NCBI RefSeq assembly: GCF_002954775.1 | Contig: NZ_PJME01000041.1 | Location: 24,892 to 88,891, forward strand | Length of the DNA stretch: 64,000 nucleotides | Direction: 5' to 3' | Source of the DNA: Streptomyces geranii | GTDB taxonomy: Bacteria > Actinomycetota > Actinomycetes > Streptomycetales > Streptomycetaceae | In this document: positions 8,513 through 16,497 of the stretch, piece after piece | Layout: every line of letters begins with the position of its first letter | Numbering within the stretch: position 1 is the stretch's first letter | The notes under the pieces: generated by a model | What the model was told of the DNA's origin: nothing | What the model saw: the letters and a program-made list of their open reading frames with translations, nothing else | The model's database searches: none | Position numbers and translations under genes: made by a program

Positions 8513-8824
8513 ATGTACGCCCACTCCGACCGGCTCCCCACCGGGACACCACTGCCCAATGGTGTCAGTACTCCCCTGCCGTGGGGACTGCGGCGCATGA
8601 TCCCGTACCCGGCCATGGCCCCGTCGTACGCCCGCGTCGAACTGGACCCCGTCACCCAGACCGGCCGGTACTTCGACACGGCCGGGCAGCCGATGATGAT
8701 GCCCGGCCACGGCACGAGCACCGGCACCAACCCCGCCACCAACACCGGTAACCCCTCCGACGGTTCAGGTGGTGGCGGAAACGGCGGCGGTGACCAGGAC
8801 ACGGGGAACGACAGCGACCAGTGA
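8513..8824 (+). CDS. tgmA: Putative ATP-grasp-modified RiPP (graspetide) precursor
   Basis: 103-residue precursor peptide behind a strong GGAGG. The leader (about 1-60) contains the family pattern P-W-G-L-R-R-M ... Y-A-R-V-E-L-D-P-V-T-Q-T-G-R-Y-F-D, the presumed recognition site of the ATP-grasp ligase. The C-terminal core (about 65-103) has hydroxyl residues T68, S69, T70, T72, T76 and T78, followed by Gly-rich spacing and acidic D83, D94, D96, D100 and D102. That is the composition expected for side-chain ester links. D83-G84 is an Asp-Gly pair, a candidate aspartimide site. The stop overlaps the ligase start (GTGA at 8821-8824). No dedicated protease or exporter is adjacent. Confidence 0.85.
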   Translation: MYAHSDRLPTGTPLPNGVSTPLPWGLRRMIPYPAMAPSYARVELDPVTQTGRYFDTAGQPMMMPGHGTSTGTNPATNTGNPSDGSGGGGNGGGDQDTGNDSDQ

Positions 8825-9774
8825 CACACAAGGGTCCGGTTCTGGTCGTCACCAACATGGACGACCCCACGACCGACCTGGTGATCGAGGAACTGCACGG
8901 CCGGGGCGTCCCGGTCGTGCGGTTCGACTCCGGGGACTTCCCCGCCACCCTGTCGTTCGCGGCCACCATCACCGGCGAGGGCGTCGAAGGCACGCTGACC
9001 ACGCCCACCCGCACAGCGGACCTGTCCCGCGTTCGCTCCCTCTACTACCGCCGCCCCTCCGGATTCACGTTCCCCCACCTGGACGAACAGACGGCCCGTT
9101 TCGCCGTCACGCAGGCCCGCTACGGCCTCGGCGTAGTCCTGGCGTCCCTGCCCGGATGCCTGTACGTGAACCACCCCCACCGCATCGGCGACGCCGAGTT
9201 CAAACCGGCCGGGCTCGACGTCGCCGTACGCGCCGGGTTCCGGGTCCCGCCCACCCTCATCACCTCCGACCCCGACGCGGCTCGCTCGTTCATCAAGGCC
9301 TGCGGACCCGTCGTCCACAAGCCGCTGTCGACTCCGCTGTACCGCAACGACGAAGGGGTCTCCTGCACGGTCGAGGTGCTGGAGGCCGCCGCCGAGGAAA
9401 TCGACGATGCCGTGGCCGGTACCGCTCACCTCTTCCAGTCCCGCGTGGAGAAATCCGCGGACGTCCGGGTCACGGTCATGGGCGACCAGGTGTTCGCGGT
9501 CCGTATCGACTCCGGTCTCCTCGACTGGCGCACCGACTACAGCAGGCTCACCTACACCGTGGTCCAGCCGCCGCCCGGCACAACCGAGGCCCTTCACACC
9601 TACCTCGCCCACTTCGGGCTCGTGTTCGGCGCTTTCGACTTCGCAGTGGGCCGCGACGGGACATGGTGGTTCCTGGAATGCAACAGCTCCGGACAGTGGG
9701 CGTGGCTGGAGCCGGAGACCGGGTTGCCCATGACGGCGACGATGGCGGATCTCCTCGAAAGGAAGACGACGTGA
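8821..9774 (+). CDS. tgmB: ATP-grasp ribosomal peptide maturase
   Basis: 317-residue ATP-grasp ligase, GTG start. It should activate an acidic side chain of the precursor core as an acyl-phosphate and join it to a Thr/Ser hydroxyl. N-terminal pre-grasp region with LVVTNMDDPTTDLVIEEL. A lysine in HKPLSTPLY sits in the ATP-binding region, and acidic Mg ligands near the end lie in FDFAVGRDGTWWFLECNSSG, which is the D...E-x-N motif of the RimK/MvdD type. The SAV_5884-like family is characteristically next to a GRASP-target precursor and a methyltransferase, as here. It overlaps both neighbours by 4 bases. Confidence 0.92.
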   Translation: MTHKGPVLVVTNMDDPTTDLVIEELHGRGVPVVRFDSGDFPATLSFAATITGEGVEGTLTTPTRTADLSRVRSLYYRRPSGFTFPHLDEQTARFAVTQARYGLGVVLASLPGCLYVNHPHRIGDAEFKPAGLDVAVRAGFRVPPTLITSDPDAARSFIKACGPVVHKPLSTPLYRNDEGVSCTVEVLEAAAEEIDDAVAGTAHLFQSRVEKSADVRVTVMGDQVFAVRIDSGLLDWRTDYSRLTYTVVQPPPGTTEALHTYLAHFGLVFGAFDFAVGRDGTWWFLECNSSGQWAWLEPETGLPMTATMADLLERKTT

Positions 9775-10898
9775 CCGACGACCAGGAGCTGAGGCATCGG
9801 CTGGCCCGGCAGCTCTCCCAGAGCCTCCACCTGCGTACCGGCCCATGGCTGGCGGCCGTCGAAGCCGTGCCCCGGCACGAGTTCCTGCGCGGCGGGTTCT
9901 TCGACCGGGTGGCGGGACCGGGCCCGACCGCGTGGCGGCCGGTCATGCCCGACTCCCCGCAGTGGCTGAGCCGTTGCTACGAAGACGAGTCCCTCGTGAC
10001 CCAGATCGCCGGGACCATCGTGCCCACAGACATCCGGGGCGAGATCCTGCGGGCGCCCACGTCGTCCTCCACCATGCCCGGCCTGGTCGTGCGGATGTGG
10101 GAAGACCTCCAGGTCGACGACGCCCACCAGGTCCTCGAAATCGGCACGGGGACCGGCTACTCCACCGCCCTCGCCTGTCACCGTCTCGGGGACGACCGGG
10201 TGACCTCCGTCGAGGTCGACGAAGGAGTCTCGGGCCGGGCGCGCGCCGCCCTCGGCCGGCTCGGCCACCGTCCGAACCTGGTCGTGGGTGACGGGCTTCT
10301 CGGCCACAAGGACGGCGGCCCCTACGACCGGGTCATCGCCACGTGCGGGATCACCACCGTCCCCGCCGAGTGGCTCGCCCAGACCCGTCCCGGCGGCATC
10401 ATCCTCGCCACGGTGAGCGGCTGGCTCTACTCCTCGGAACTCGCCCGGTTGATCGTGCACGACGACGGCACCGCCACAGGTCACTTCCTCAGCGGGCAGA
10501 TCTCGTTCATGCTTGCCCGACCACAGAGCCCGCCGCCCCTCGGGACCCTGCCCGACCTGGACACGGGCAGCCAACGCCCCGCACGCCTTGGCGCTGACAT
10601 CCTGGACGACTGGAACACCCGCTTCGTCGCCCAGCTCGCCGCACCCCGCGCCCAGCGCGTCACCCTTGACCGTGACGGCCGGGAGGAACATGTCCTGATC
10701 GACGTCGAGGCCGAAGCGTGGGCCGTCCTCCACCAGGACCGCGACGGCTGGGTGGTGCGTCAGGGCGGCCCCACCCTGCTGTGGGACGCCATCGAGGAGC
10801 ACGTCACCCGTTGGCGCCGGGACGGATCCCCGTCGTTGGATCGCTTCGGCATCACCGTCACCCCCGAGGGGCAGACGGTCACCTGGCCCGGCACCTGA
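9771..10898 (+). CDS. tgmC: PIMT-like methyltransferase of the graspetide cluster
   Basis: 375 residues from the GTG at 9771, which overlaps the ligase stop (GTGA). The frame is open for a further kilobase upstream, but that region is coded in another frame. An SAM-binding domain of protein-L-isoaspartate O-methyltransferase type lies at about residues 90-240: motif I VLEIGTGTGYSTALA, then VTSVEVDE and the PYDRVIATCG segment. The C-terminal 130 residues are an extension not found in housekeeping PIMT. In characterised relatives (fuscimiditide-type graspetides) this enzyme methylates an Asp, which then closes to an aspartimide. The same chemistry is inferred here. Confidence 0.9.
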   Translation: MTDDQELRHRLARQLSQSLHLRTGPWLAAVEAVPRHEFLRGGFFDRVAGPGPTAWRPVMPDSPQWLSRCYEDESLVTQIAGTIVPTDIRGEILRAPTSSSTMPGLVVRMWEDLQVDDAHQVLEIGTGTGYSTALACHRLGDDRVTSVEVDEGVSGRARAALGRLGHRPNLVVGDGLLGHKDGGPYDRVIATCGITTVPAEWLAQTRPGGIILATVSGWLYSSELARLIVHDDGTATGHFLSGQISFMLARPQSPPPLGTLPDLDTGSQRPARLGADILDDWNTRFVAQLAAPRAQRVTLDRDGREEHVLIDVEAEAWAVLHQDRDGWVVRQGGPTLLWDAIEEHVTRWRRDGSPSLDRFGITVTPEGQTVTWPGT

Positions 10899-10961
10899 CC
10901 CACTCCACCGAGGCCCCTGCCTGCCTCGCACACTGCTGGTGAATCCCGGCGTCCGTGACTA

Positions 10962-11000
10962 CGCGGCCCGCACCACCCCGTCGGGGCTGTGCGGGCCGCG
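10962..11000. terminator. Bidirectional terminator between graspetide operon and esterase
   Basis: Perfect 12-base inverted repeat (10962-10973 with 10989-11000), with an inner CCCCG/CGGGG pairing in the loop. It sits between the convergent genes ending at 10898 and 11064, so it can end both transcripts. Confidence 0.65.
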
Positions 11001-11063
11001 GTCGTGTTGCGGTGTGGGGGCGGGCGGGCCCTGCTGCTTCGTGTCCGTCCGCCCCCGTGCGGG

Positions 11064-12551
11064 TCAGGCGCCGATGTCGGAGTCCCGGGCCGCTCGGATC
11101 AGTTCGATCGCGTCTGCCGGGCGGATGAAGCCCGCGGCTGTGGACCGGGCCGTGCTGGTTGTCCACCTTGTGACGAACTCGGTGTGGGTGGGGTACAGAG
11201 CGGCCAGTTTCTCCGCGCTGAACGGGGTGGTCGTGCCGAAGAGGAAGCAGGCCGCTCCTCCGGACTGGCCCAGGCCGGAGAGGGTGGCCAGCGGGGTGTC
11301 CACCTGTGGGGTGCGGATGCCGCCCTCCACGTTGCCGTGGGTGTCCAGGACGAAGGCGGGGGTCGGGCCCGACGTGTCCACCTGGAGGCGGGGTGCTCGG
11401 GCAGGGGGGATGCCCGTGGTCGCCCAGCGGTTCAGGGCGTACTGGGCGGTGTCCAGGACGTAGTGCGCCGGACCGGCGTTGACCGGGGAGGCGCAGCCGG
11501 TTCGGGTCGGGGGAGTGAGCAGGGCGTTCAGGTTCTGGAGACCTGCGGCGCCGCTGCCGTCGTCGCGGGGGCCGATGGAGAGGTAGGCGTCGGCGTGCGA
11601 GGTGCCGGCCACCTCCCAGAGCCGCAGGCGGGGGGTGTCGTCCTGGCGGGCGGCCAGGGAGCCGAGCGCCAGTACGTCGGTCTCGGCCTGGACGACGAGT
11701 ACCGGTGCGTCGAGGTCGGTGCGGAGGGGGACCACGGAGGGGGTCGGGACGTTCGGCTGGGGTGCCTGGGACAGGGGGGCGCCGGTGCCGCTGCGGCTGT
11801 GGACCAGGAAGCCGTCGTAGACGGAGACCAGGGGGTGGACGGCGTTGATGTACGTGGTGAGGCGGAACGCGGACTGCGACTCGCCGTTGGCCAGCACGGT
11901 GCGCGGGCGCAGCCCGTCGAGGACGGTGGCTGCGGAGTCCCGTACGGCCTGGCCGGCCTGTGAGTAGATGTCGTAGGAGTAACTGTCACCCGGGTGGGAC
12001 ATGGCCGTGTAGCGGACCGGGTCGGCGGCCTTGGTGGCGTTCGCCCCTGCGGCCTGCGCGGAGACGCCGACCCAGGCGAAGCCCTCCCGGATCAGTTCGT
12101 TGTGGGTGTAGATCCACTCCGGGGCCGCGTCCACCCCGGCGGTGACGTTCAGCCACTCCACCACGACGGTGCCGTTGAACCGGGCGGGGTCGGCGGGGCG
12201 GTTCACGACCACGCGGGTGGTGTACGGGGCCGTGCTCGCGGGGGCGACCTGCCAGCGGCCGTCGGGTGTGAGGGGGGCCTCGGGTGCGTAGGCGGCGGCG
12301 GTGCCCGAGACGAGGTACTCGGACTGGGTGTAGCCGACGGTGCCCAGGTCGAACGCCGTCGTTCCGTAGAGGACGGGGCTGCCGTTGCCGCCAGTCACCG
12401 GGCCGGTGACGGTGGGCGCGGCTGCCGTGGTTGCGGTGGAGGGCGGCTGCGCGGTGGCTGTGGGGGTGGCTGCGAGCAGGAAGAGGGGGGTCGACGCCGC
12501 CAGTGCGAGGCACCTGCGGACGGCTTTCACCCACCTTAACTTCATGTGCAT
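11064..12551 (-). CDS. Secreted alpha/beta-hydrolase-domain esterase
   Basis: 495 residues with a Sec signal peptide (about 1-35, KAVRRCLALAAS...ATAQ). The body matches the large actinobacterial alpha/beta hydrolase family found alone in secreted proteins. The nucleophile is probably the first Ser of GESQSA (about residue 225), and the C-terminal His probably lies in GTSHADAY. The substrate is unknown. Start: the ATG at 12551 has AGGAG five bases upstream; a second ATG lies two codons later. A 9-base hairpin (12568-12592) lies just upstream of the ribosome site and could influence translation. Confidence 0.8.
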   Translation of the reverse strand: MHMKLRWVKAVRRCLALAASTPLFLLAATPTATAQPPSTATTAAAPTVTGPVTGGNGSPVLYGTTAFDLGTVGYTQSEYLVSGTAAAYAPEAPLTPDGRWQVAPASTAPYTTRVVVNRPADPARFNGTVVVEWLNVTAGVDAAPEWIYTHNELIREGFAWVGVSAQAAGANATKAADPVRYTAMSHPGDSYSYDIYSQAGQAVRDSAATVLDGLRPRTVLANGESQSAFRLTTYINAVHPLVSVYDGFLVHSRSGTGAPLSQAPQPNVPTPSVVPLRTDLDAPVLVVQAETDVLALGSLAARQDDTPRLRLWEVAGTSHADAYLSIGPRDDGSGAAGLQNLNALLTPPTRTGCASPVNAGPAHYVLDTAQYALNRWATTGIPPARAPRLQVDTSGPTPAFVLDTHGNVEGGIRTPQVDTPLATLSGLGQSGGAACFLFGTTTPFSAEKLAALYPTHTEFVTRWTTSTARSTAAGFIRPADAIELIRAARDSDIGA

Positions 12552-12679
12552 GACATCTCCTGGGAGGAGTCCGGGAGCGGGGTTCCCGGACTGGGTGCCC
12601 AGACGGTAACGTTATTGGGCATCCCTGTAAATGACGTTCTCGTTTTTCGGTATCGGTATGTTGCGTACGGTCGGCGGAC

Positions 12680-13678
12680 CTACAGGAACGCCAGCCGGAC
12701 GACCCCGTACCCCGCCGCCGCCACCCCCGCCGCCGCCGGCATCGTGATGAACCAGCCCAGGACGATGTTCTTGGCGACCCCCCACCGCACGGCCTTCACC
12801 CGCTTCGTCGCGCCCACGCCCATGATCGCCGAGGTGATCACATGGGTCGTGGAGACCGGGGTCTTGAAGAGGTACGCCGTGATGAACATGATCGACGCGC
12901 CCGTCGTCTCCGCCGCGAAGCCCTGGGGCGGGTCCAGCTCGATGATCTTGCGGCCCATGGTGCGCATGATGCGCCAGCCGCCCGCGTACGTGCCCAGGGA
13001 CAGGGTCACCGCGCAGGCGATCTTGACCCAGACCGGGATCGGGTCGCCGTAGTCCTCCACGTCCGCGATGACCAGGGCCATCACCACGATGCCCATCGTC
13101 TTCTGGGCGTCCTGGAGGCCGTGGCCGAGGGCCATGCCCGCCGCCGACACCGTCTGCGCGATGCGGAAGCCGCGCTTCGCCTTGCTCGGGTTCGCCCGGC
13201 GGAAGATCCACATGATCGCCGTCATCACCAGGTAGCCCGCCAGCAGGCCCACCAGCGGGGAGACGAACATCGGGATGACGACCTTGTCCAGGACGCCGGA
13301 CCAGTAGACCTTCGTACCGCCCGCCAGGGCCGCGCCCACCATGCCGCCGAACAGCGCGTGCGAGGAGGAGGACGGGAGGCCGAAGTACCAGGTGACCAGG
13401 TTCCAGGTGATCGCGCCGACCAGCGCCGCGAACAGGATCGCCATGCCCGAGGAGCCCTTGGGCGTCTCGATCAGGCCCTCGCTCACCGTCTTCGCGACGC
13501 CGTTGCCCAGGAACGCGCCCAGCAGGTTCATCGCGGCGGCCATCGCCAGGGCCGCCCGGGGGGTCAGGGCGCGGGTGGAAACGGATGTGGCGATGGCGTT
13601 CGCCGAGTCGTGAAAGCCGTTCGTGTACGTGAATCCGAGCGCGACCCCGATGGTCACGATCAGTGCGAAGGTGTCCAT
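12680..13678 (-). CDS. pit: Low-affinity inorganic phosphate transporter, Pit family
   Basis: 332 residues from the ATG at 13678 (MDTFALIVTIGVALGF). Integral membrane symporter of metal-phosphate with protons. Both Pit signature repeats are visible: GFTYTNGFHDSANAIATSVSTRAL at the N-terminus and GASIMFITAYLFKTPVSTTHVI near residues 270-290. The conserved PSSSSHALFGG lies mid-protein. It is the second gene of an operon with the DUF47 partner, 7 bases apart. A candidate PhoP-type repeat lies upstream of the pair. This matches the pitH2 arrangement of S. coelicolor (recalled). Confidence 0.94.
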   Translation of the reverse strand: MDTFALIVTIGVALGFTYTNGFHDSANAIATSVSTRALTPRAALAMAAAMNLLGAFLGNGVAKTVSEGLIETPKGSSGMAILFAALVGAITWNLVTWYFGLPSSSSHALFGGMVGAALAGGTKVYWSGVLDKVVIPMFVSPLVGLLAGYLVMTAIMWIFRRANPSKAKRGFRIAQTVSAAGMALGHGLQDAQKTMGIVVMALVIADVEDYGDPIPVWVKIACAVTLSLGTYAGGWRIMRTMGRKIIELDPPQGFAAETTGASIMFITAYLFKTPVSTTHVITSAIMGVGATKRVKAVRWGVAKNIVLGWFITMPAAAGVAAAGYGVVRLAFL

Positions 13679-13685
13679 GTAGAGG

Positions 13686-14306
13686 TCAGGACTCCTTGAC
13701 CGCGATGGTCTCCACCGTGTTCGCCACGTGCTCGAAGGCGTCCGCCGCCTCCTCAAGCACATCCACGATCTGCTTGAGCTTCAGCACCTCGATCGCGTCG
13801 TACTTGCCGTTGAACAGGTGTGCAAGAAGCTTTCTGTGGATCTGGTCCGCCTGGTTCTCCAGCCGGTTCACCTCGATCCAGTACTCCGTGAGGTTGTCCA
13901 TCGTGCGGAGGTTCGGCATGGCCTCCGCCGTCAGCTCCGCCGCCCGCGCCAGCACCTCGATCTGCTGCTCGACGCCCTTGGGCAGCTCCTCCACGTTGTA
14001 GAGGACGACCAGGTCGACGGCCTCCTCCATGAAGTCCATGATGTCGTCCAGGGACGATGCGAGCGCGTAGATGTCCTCGCGGTCGAAGGGCGTGATGAAC
14101 GAGGAGTTCAGCTGGTGGAAGATCGCGTGTGTGGCGTCGTCACCGGCGTGTTCGGCGGCCCGCATACGCTCTGCGATCTCGGCCCGGCCGGAGGCGTCCG
14201 CCCCGAGCAGTTCCATGAGGAGCCGCGAGCCCGTGACGATGTTGTCCGCGGAGGCGGCGAACATGTCGTAGAAGCTCGTCTCCCTGGGGGTCAGACGAAA
14301 TCGCAC
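13686..14306 (-). CDS. DUF47 PhoU-like accessory protein of Pit transporter
   Basis: 206 residues, a PhoU-like all-helical protein. It starts MRFRLTPRETSFYDMFAAS, with D-N-I and M-E-L-L motifs, an E-H-A-G-D-D-A-T-H helix (about 50-58) and a T-P-F-D-R-E-D-I segment (about 73-81), all typical of DUF47. These proteins are encoded next to Pit transporters and are thought to modulate phosphate uptake. First gene of the pair, with pit 7 bases downstream. Confidence 0.92.
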   Translation of the reverse strand: MRFRLTPRETSFYDMFAASADNIVTGSRLLMELLGADASGRAEIAERMRAAEHAGDDATHAIFHQLNSSFITPFDREDIYALASSLDDIMDFMEEAVDLVVLYNVEELPKGVEQQIEVLARAAELTAEAMPNLRTMDNLTEYWIEVNRLENQADQIHRKLLAHLFNGKYDAIEVLKLKQIVDVLEEAADAFEHVANTVETIAVKES

Positions 14307-14371
14307 TTGGGGTCCTCGGAGTCCTTCGGGTTCGGTCAGGCTGATGCTAGGCGCAACATCCGGCCACGGCT

Positions 14372-14393
14372 AACGGGTCGACAACGGGTCGTC
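14372..14393 (-). promoter_or_regulatory. Candidate PhoP-type 11-base direct repeat upstream of the DUF47-pit operon
   Basis: Two adjacent 11-base units share nine identical bases (aacgggtcg) in exact 11-base phase, about 65 bases upstream of the DUF47 start. Streptomyces PHO boxes are 11-base direct repeats (GTTCACC-type half sites), and pit genes are known PhoP targets. The spacing fits; the base match on the minus strand is weak (GTTGTCG and GTTAGCC). This is a candidate only. Confidence 0.35.
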
Positions 14394-14492
14394 CCCCAGT
14401 GTCGCCCATCGGACCGCGGGGACTGCACAGTGGTCTATACCCAGCTGTGCACCCCTTCGTACACCTGGCCCTGTACCCAGCAAAGTTGGTTA

Positions 14493-14517
14493 CCATATAC
14501 CCGGCAGGGGTATATGG
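14493..14517. promoter_or_regulatory. CsoR operator palindrome
   Basis: Perfect inverted repeat with 10-base arms (14493-14502 and 14508-14517) around GGCAG. It contains the ATACCC/GGGTAT G-tract pairing typical of CsoR and RcnR operators. It lies 43 bases before the csoR start, where it would overlap the promoter and give autoregulation. Confidence 0.75.
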
Positions 14518-14559
14518 GCGCTTTTGTGTCCCAGGTGTGTCCAACGGGAGGATCACGCG

Positions 14560-14856
14560 ATGACGACCGACGTCGTGCACGGGTACCACAAGCAGAAGGA
14601 CGAGCACCTGAAGCGGCTGCGCCGGATCGAGGGGCAGATCCGCGGGCTCCAGCGGATGGTCGACGAGGACGTCTACTGCATCGACATACTCACCCAGGTC
14701 TCCGCGTCCACCAAGGCCCTGCAGTCCTTCGCGCTCCAGCTCCTGGAGGAGCACCTGCGCCACTGCGTCGCGGACGCGGCCCTCAAGGGCGGTACGGAGA
14801 TCGACGCGAAGGTGGAGGAGGCGACCAAGGCGATCGGGCGCCTGCTGCGCACCTGA
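14560..14856 (+). CDS. csoR: Copper-sensing repressor, CsoR family
   Basis: 98 residues, all-helical DNA-binding repressor (DUF156). Start at ATG 14560 behind GGGAGG; an open stretch upstream is not part of the protein. The Cu(I) ligands are in place: C40 (VYCIDIL), H65 and C69 (EEHLRHC), with the same 25- and 4-residue spacing as the M. tuberculosis CsoR set. The basic helix K-R-L-R-R-I-E-G-Q-I-R-G-L is intact. A perfect operator palindrome lies just upstream. No copper pump or copper chaperone gene is in the window, so its regulon is partly elsewhere. Confidence 0.92.
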   Translation: MTTDVVHGYHKQKDEHLKRLRRIEGQIRGLQRMVDEDVYCIDILTQVSASTKALQSFALQLLEEHLRHCVADAALKGGTEIDAKVEEATKAIGRLLRT

Positions 14857-14895
14857 CCCACCCCGCGCTGCCGTCCCGTCCGGCTCCGGCGGTTT

Positions 14896-15087
14896 TCAGC
14901 CAGCCGACGTGACCTTGCGCCCCTCGCGTTCCTCCGCCACCTTCAGCACCCGGTCGATGCTCTCCAGGCTGAGCCGCTCACCGGCAGCCGCCGAGGCCGC
15001 GATGATCAGTTCTCCGCACAGCTCGATCTCGGCGAGGGCCACGTGGTCCTGAACTGCCGTACCGCCGACCGGAGCCACGTGCATCAC
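14896..15087 (-). CDS. Conserved small protein of unknown function
   Basis: 63 residues, soluble and acidic: MMHVAPVGGTAVQD, then a helical segment HVALAEIELCGELIIAAS and a basic C-terminal helix VLKVAEEREGRKV. No domain is recognised, but the compact organisation, codon bias and the same small gene next to csoR in other Streptomyces (recalled) support a real gene. GTGATG spacing allows either of two consecutive ATGs (15087 or 15084). Confidence 0.65.
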   Translation of the reverse strand: MMHVAPVGGTAVQDHVALAEIELCGELIIAASAAAGERLSLESIDRVLKVAEEREGRKVTSAG

Positions 15088-15178
15088 CTCTTCTCTGCTG
15101 TCCCGCTTCCTAGAGTAGGCAGCGGTCTACACAACGCGCATGGCACGGACGGGCTAGTCCTTGCGCTACGGCGGACGC

Positions 15179-15210
15179 AGCCGGGGCGGTCCGGGTTGCC
15201 CGCCCCGGCT
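15179..15210 (-). terminator. Probable terminator after the lipoprotein gene
   Basis: Perfect 10-base stem (15179-15188 with 15201-15210) and a 12-base loop. It lies 80 bases downstream of the lipoprotein stop on the minus strand, before the small gene at 14896-15087. Confidence 0.5.
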
Positions 15211-15289
15211 CACCTTCCCCTATTTCCGGACGCCAGTCCCGCCGTTTCCCCAGTCCCGCAGTTTCCCCGGTCCGGCCGTCCCGCCGGTC

Positions 15290-16150
15290 TCACTCCTCGG
15301 CGATCCGGCCCGCGTAGATGTCCGCGGGCCTCGGCAGTCGTACGAGCACGGGGGCCCCGAAGTCGTAAAGCAGCGTCGTCGAGGCGACCGCGACGGTGCT
15401 CTTGTGCTGGCCGTTGACGAAGCTGAAGCGGTGCAGCAGCTTGCGGATACGGCCCTCGTCGTCGAGGTACGCCTCGAACGGGACCTCGGCCGTGGCGAAC
15501 CCTTTCGCCGCCGCTCCCAGCGGGCCCCTGTTGCCCGGCGAGGCGTTCTTCGAGGCCTCGGCGAGGTCGGCGGTGCCCCGGTAGTGTCGTACCTCGGTGC
15601 CGGCGACCCGGGTCCGGCCGACGTAGGTCGCCTCGCGCGTCCCGCGCAGGACCTCGGCGGCGGCGAAGGGGTCGGTGGCGCCGCCCGTCACCAGGTTGCC
15701 GTCGGACAGGGTCGCCGTGTCCACCCGTACCCATTTGTCGGCGGGCACGCCCGCGCCCCGGTTCTTCATGAACAGGGCGCCGGGGGCGAGGAGTTCGGTG
15801 ATCGGGCGGTGCGGACTGGCTCCCGCCGGGTCCTGCGGGAGCATCACCGTCAGGCGGCCGAGCTGCTTGCCGTAGTCGTAGACGCCCTCGCCCCGGATGG
15901 TGACCCGGGTGCCGCCGGTGGCCATCTCCATGGAGGTGGTGGTCCGGGAGGTGCCCGCGTCGACCAGGGTTCCGGCGGCGCGGTGCAGGACCCGTACCGC
16001 GTCGGTCCTCGGGCGGGCGTCCGCGGTGGCCGGGTCCCCGAGGGCCGCCTCGCCGCCGCCCGTGCAGCCGGTGGCGCAGATCAGGAGGCCTGTCGTCACG
16101 GCGGCCCTGCCGACCGCCCCGCCCGCTCGCCAGTGCCGCCGCCGGTCCAT
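15290..16150 (-). CDS. Putative lipoprotein, LppX/LprAFG-like
   Basis: 286 residues. The signal peptide runs to about residue 29 (R-R-R-H-W ... TTGLLICATGC) and ends in a Cys, a weak lipobox (A-T-G-C). The mature part shows a beta-rich fold with T-T-S-M-E-M-A-T-G-G-T and V-Y-D-Y-G segments, resembling the lipid-binding LppX_LprAFG group and proteins annotated as outer lipoprotein carriers in Streptomyces. It probably binds or transports a lipid at the membrane surface. It is monocistronic, followed by a hairpin. Confidence 0.7.
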   Translation of the reverse strand: MDRRRHWRAGGAVGRAAVTTGLLICATGCTGGGEAALGDPATADARPRTDAVRVLHRAAGTLVDAGTSRTTTSMEMATGGTRVTIRGEGVYDYGKQLGRLTVMLPQDPAGASPHRPITELLAPGALFMKNRGAGVPADKWVRVDTATLSDGNLVTGGATDPFAAAEVLRGTREATYVGRTRVAGTEVRHYRGTADLAEASKNASPGNRGPLGAAAKGFATAEVPFEAYLDDEGRIRKLLHRFSFVNGQHKSTVAVASTTLLYDFGAPVLVRLPRPADIYAGRIAEE

Positions 16151-16328
16151 CGCCGCCCACCCCCATGCCGGGCCGCCGGTGCACGGCCCCTGTCGTTCCG
16201 CTTAACGAGGGGTGGGGGAGGTTGTCACGCGTATACCGGTCCTTTGCCTGGGGGTGGGTACCGTTGTTCGTGTGGCGCAGCAGGAACGAAGCGAACCCTC
16301 CCGGTTTCCCGAAGAACACTCCGTTTCC

Positions 16329-16451
16329 ATGGTGGAGCACGGCCCTTTTTGCTTCGCCAGATGCGTCTGCGGCTGGCGCGGGCCGGCCCGGCGGGCCCGC
16401 AGCATGGCCCGTACGGACGGCAAGGGGCACCACCAGGCGGACCGGCCCTAG
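16329..16451 (+). CDS. Small Cys-rich conserved protein
   Basis: 40 residues starting MVEHGPFCFARCVCGW and followed by RGPARRARSMARTDGKGHH. The pattern C-x3-C-x-C-G-W-x-G-P-A-R-R is shared by many very small Streptomyces proteins (recalled) and looks like a metal-binding or DNA-associated mini-domain. The upstream frame is open to 16212, but the conserved part starts here. It occupies the otherwise empty 331-base gap 16151-16481 on the strand opposite its neighbours. The ribosome site is weak. Confidence 0.5.
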   Translation: MVEHGPFCFARCVCGWRGPARRARSMARTDGKGHHQADRP

Positions 16452-16497
16452 CTCTGGCCTGGCTCTGGCCTGGCTCTGGTTCTAGCTCTGGTTCTGG
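16449..16497. repeat. Tandem 11-12 base repeat at the end of the Nudix gene
   Basis: Four imperfect copies of a CTGGCCTGGCT / CTGGTTCTAGCT unit straddle the Nudix stop codon, so the last residues of that protein (Q-N-Q-S) are encoded by repeat sequence. Copy number may vary between strains by replication slippage. Confidence 0.7.
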
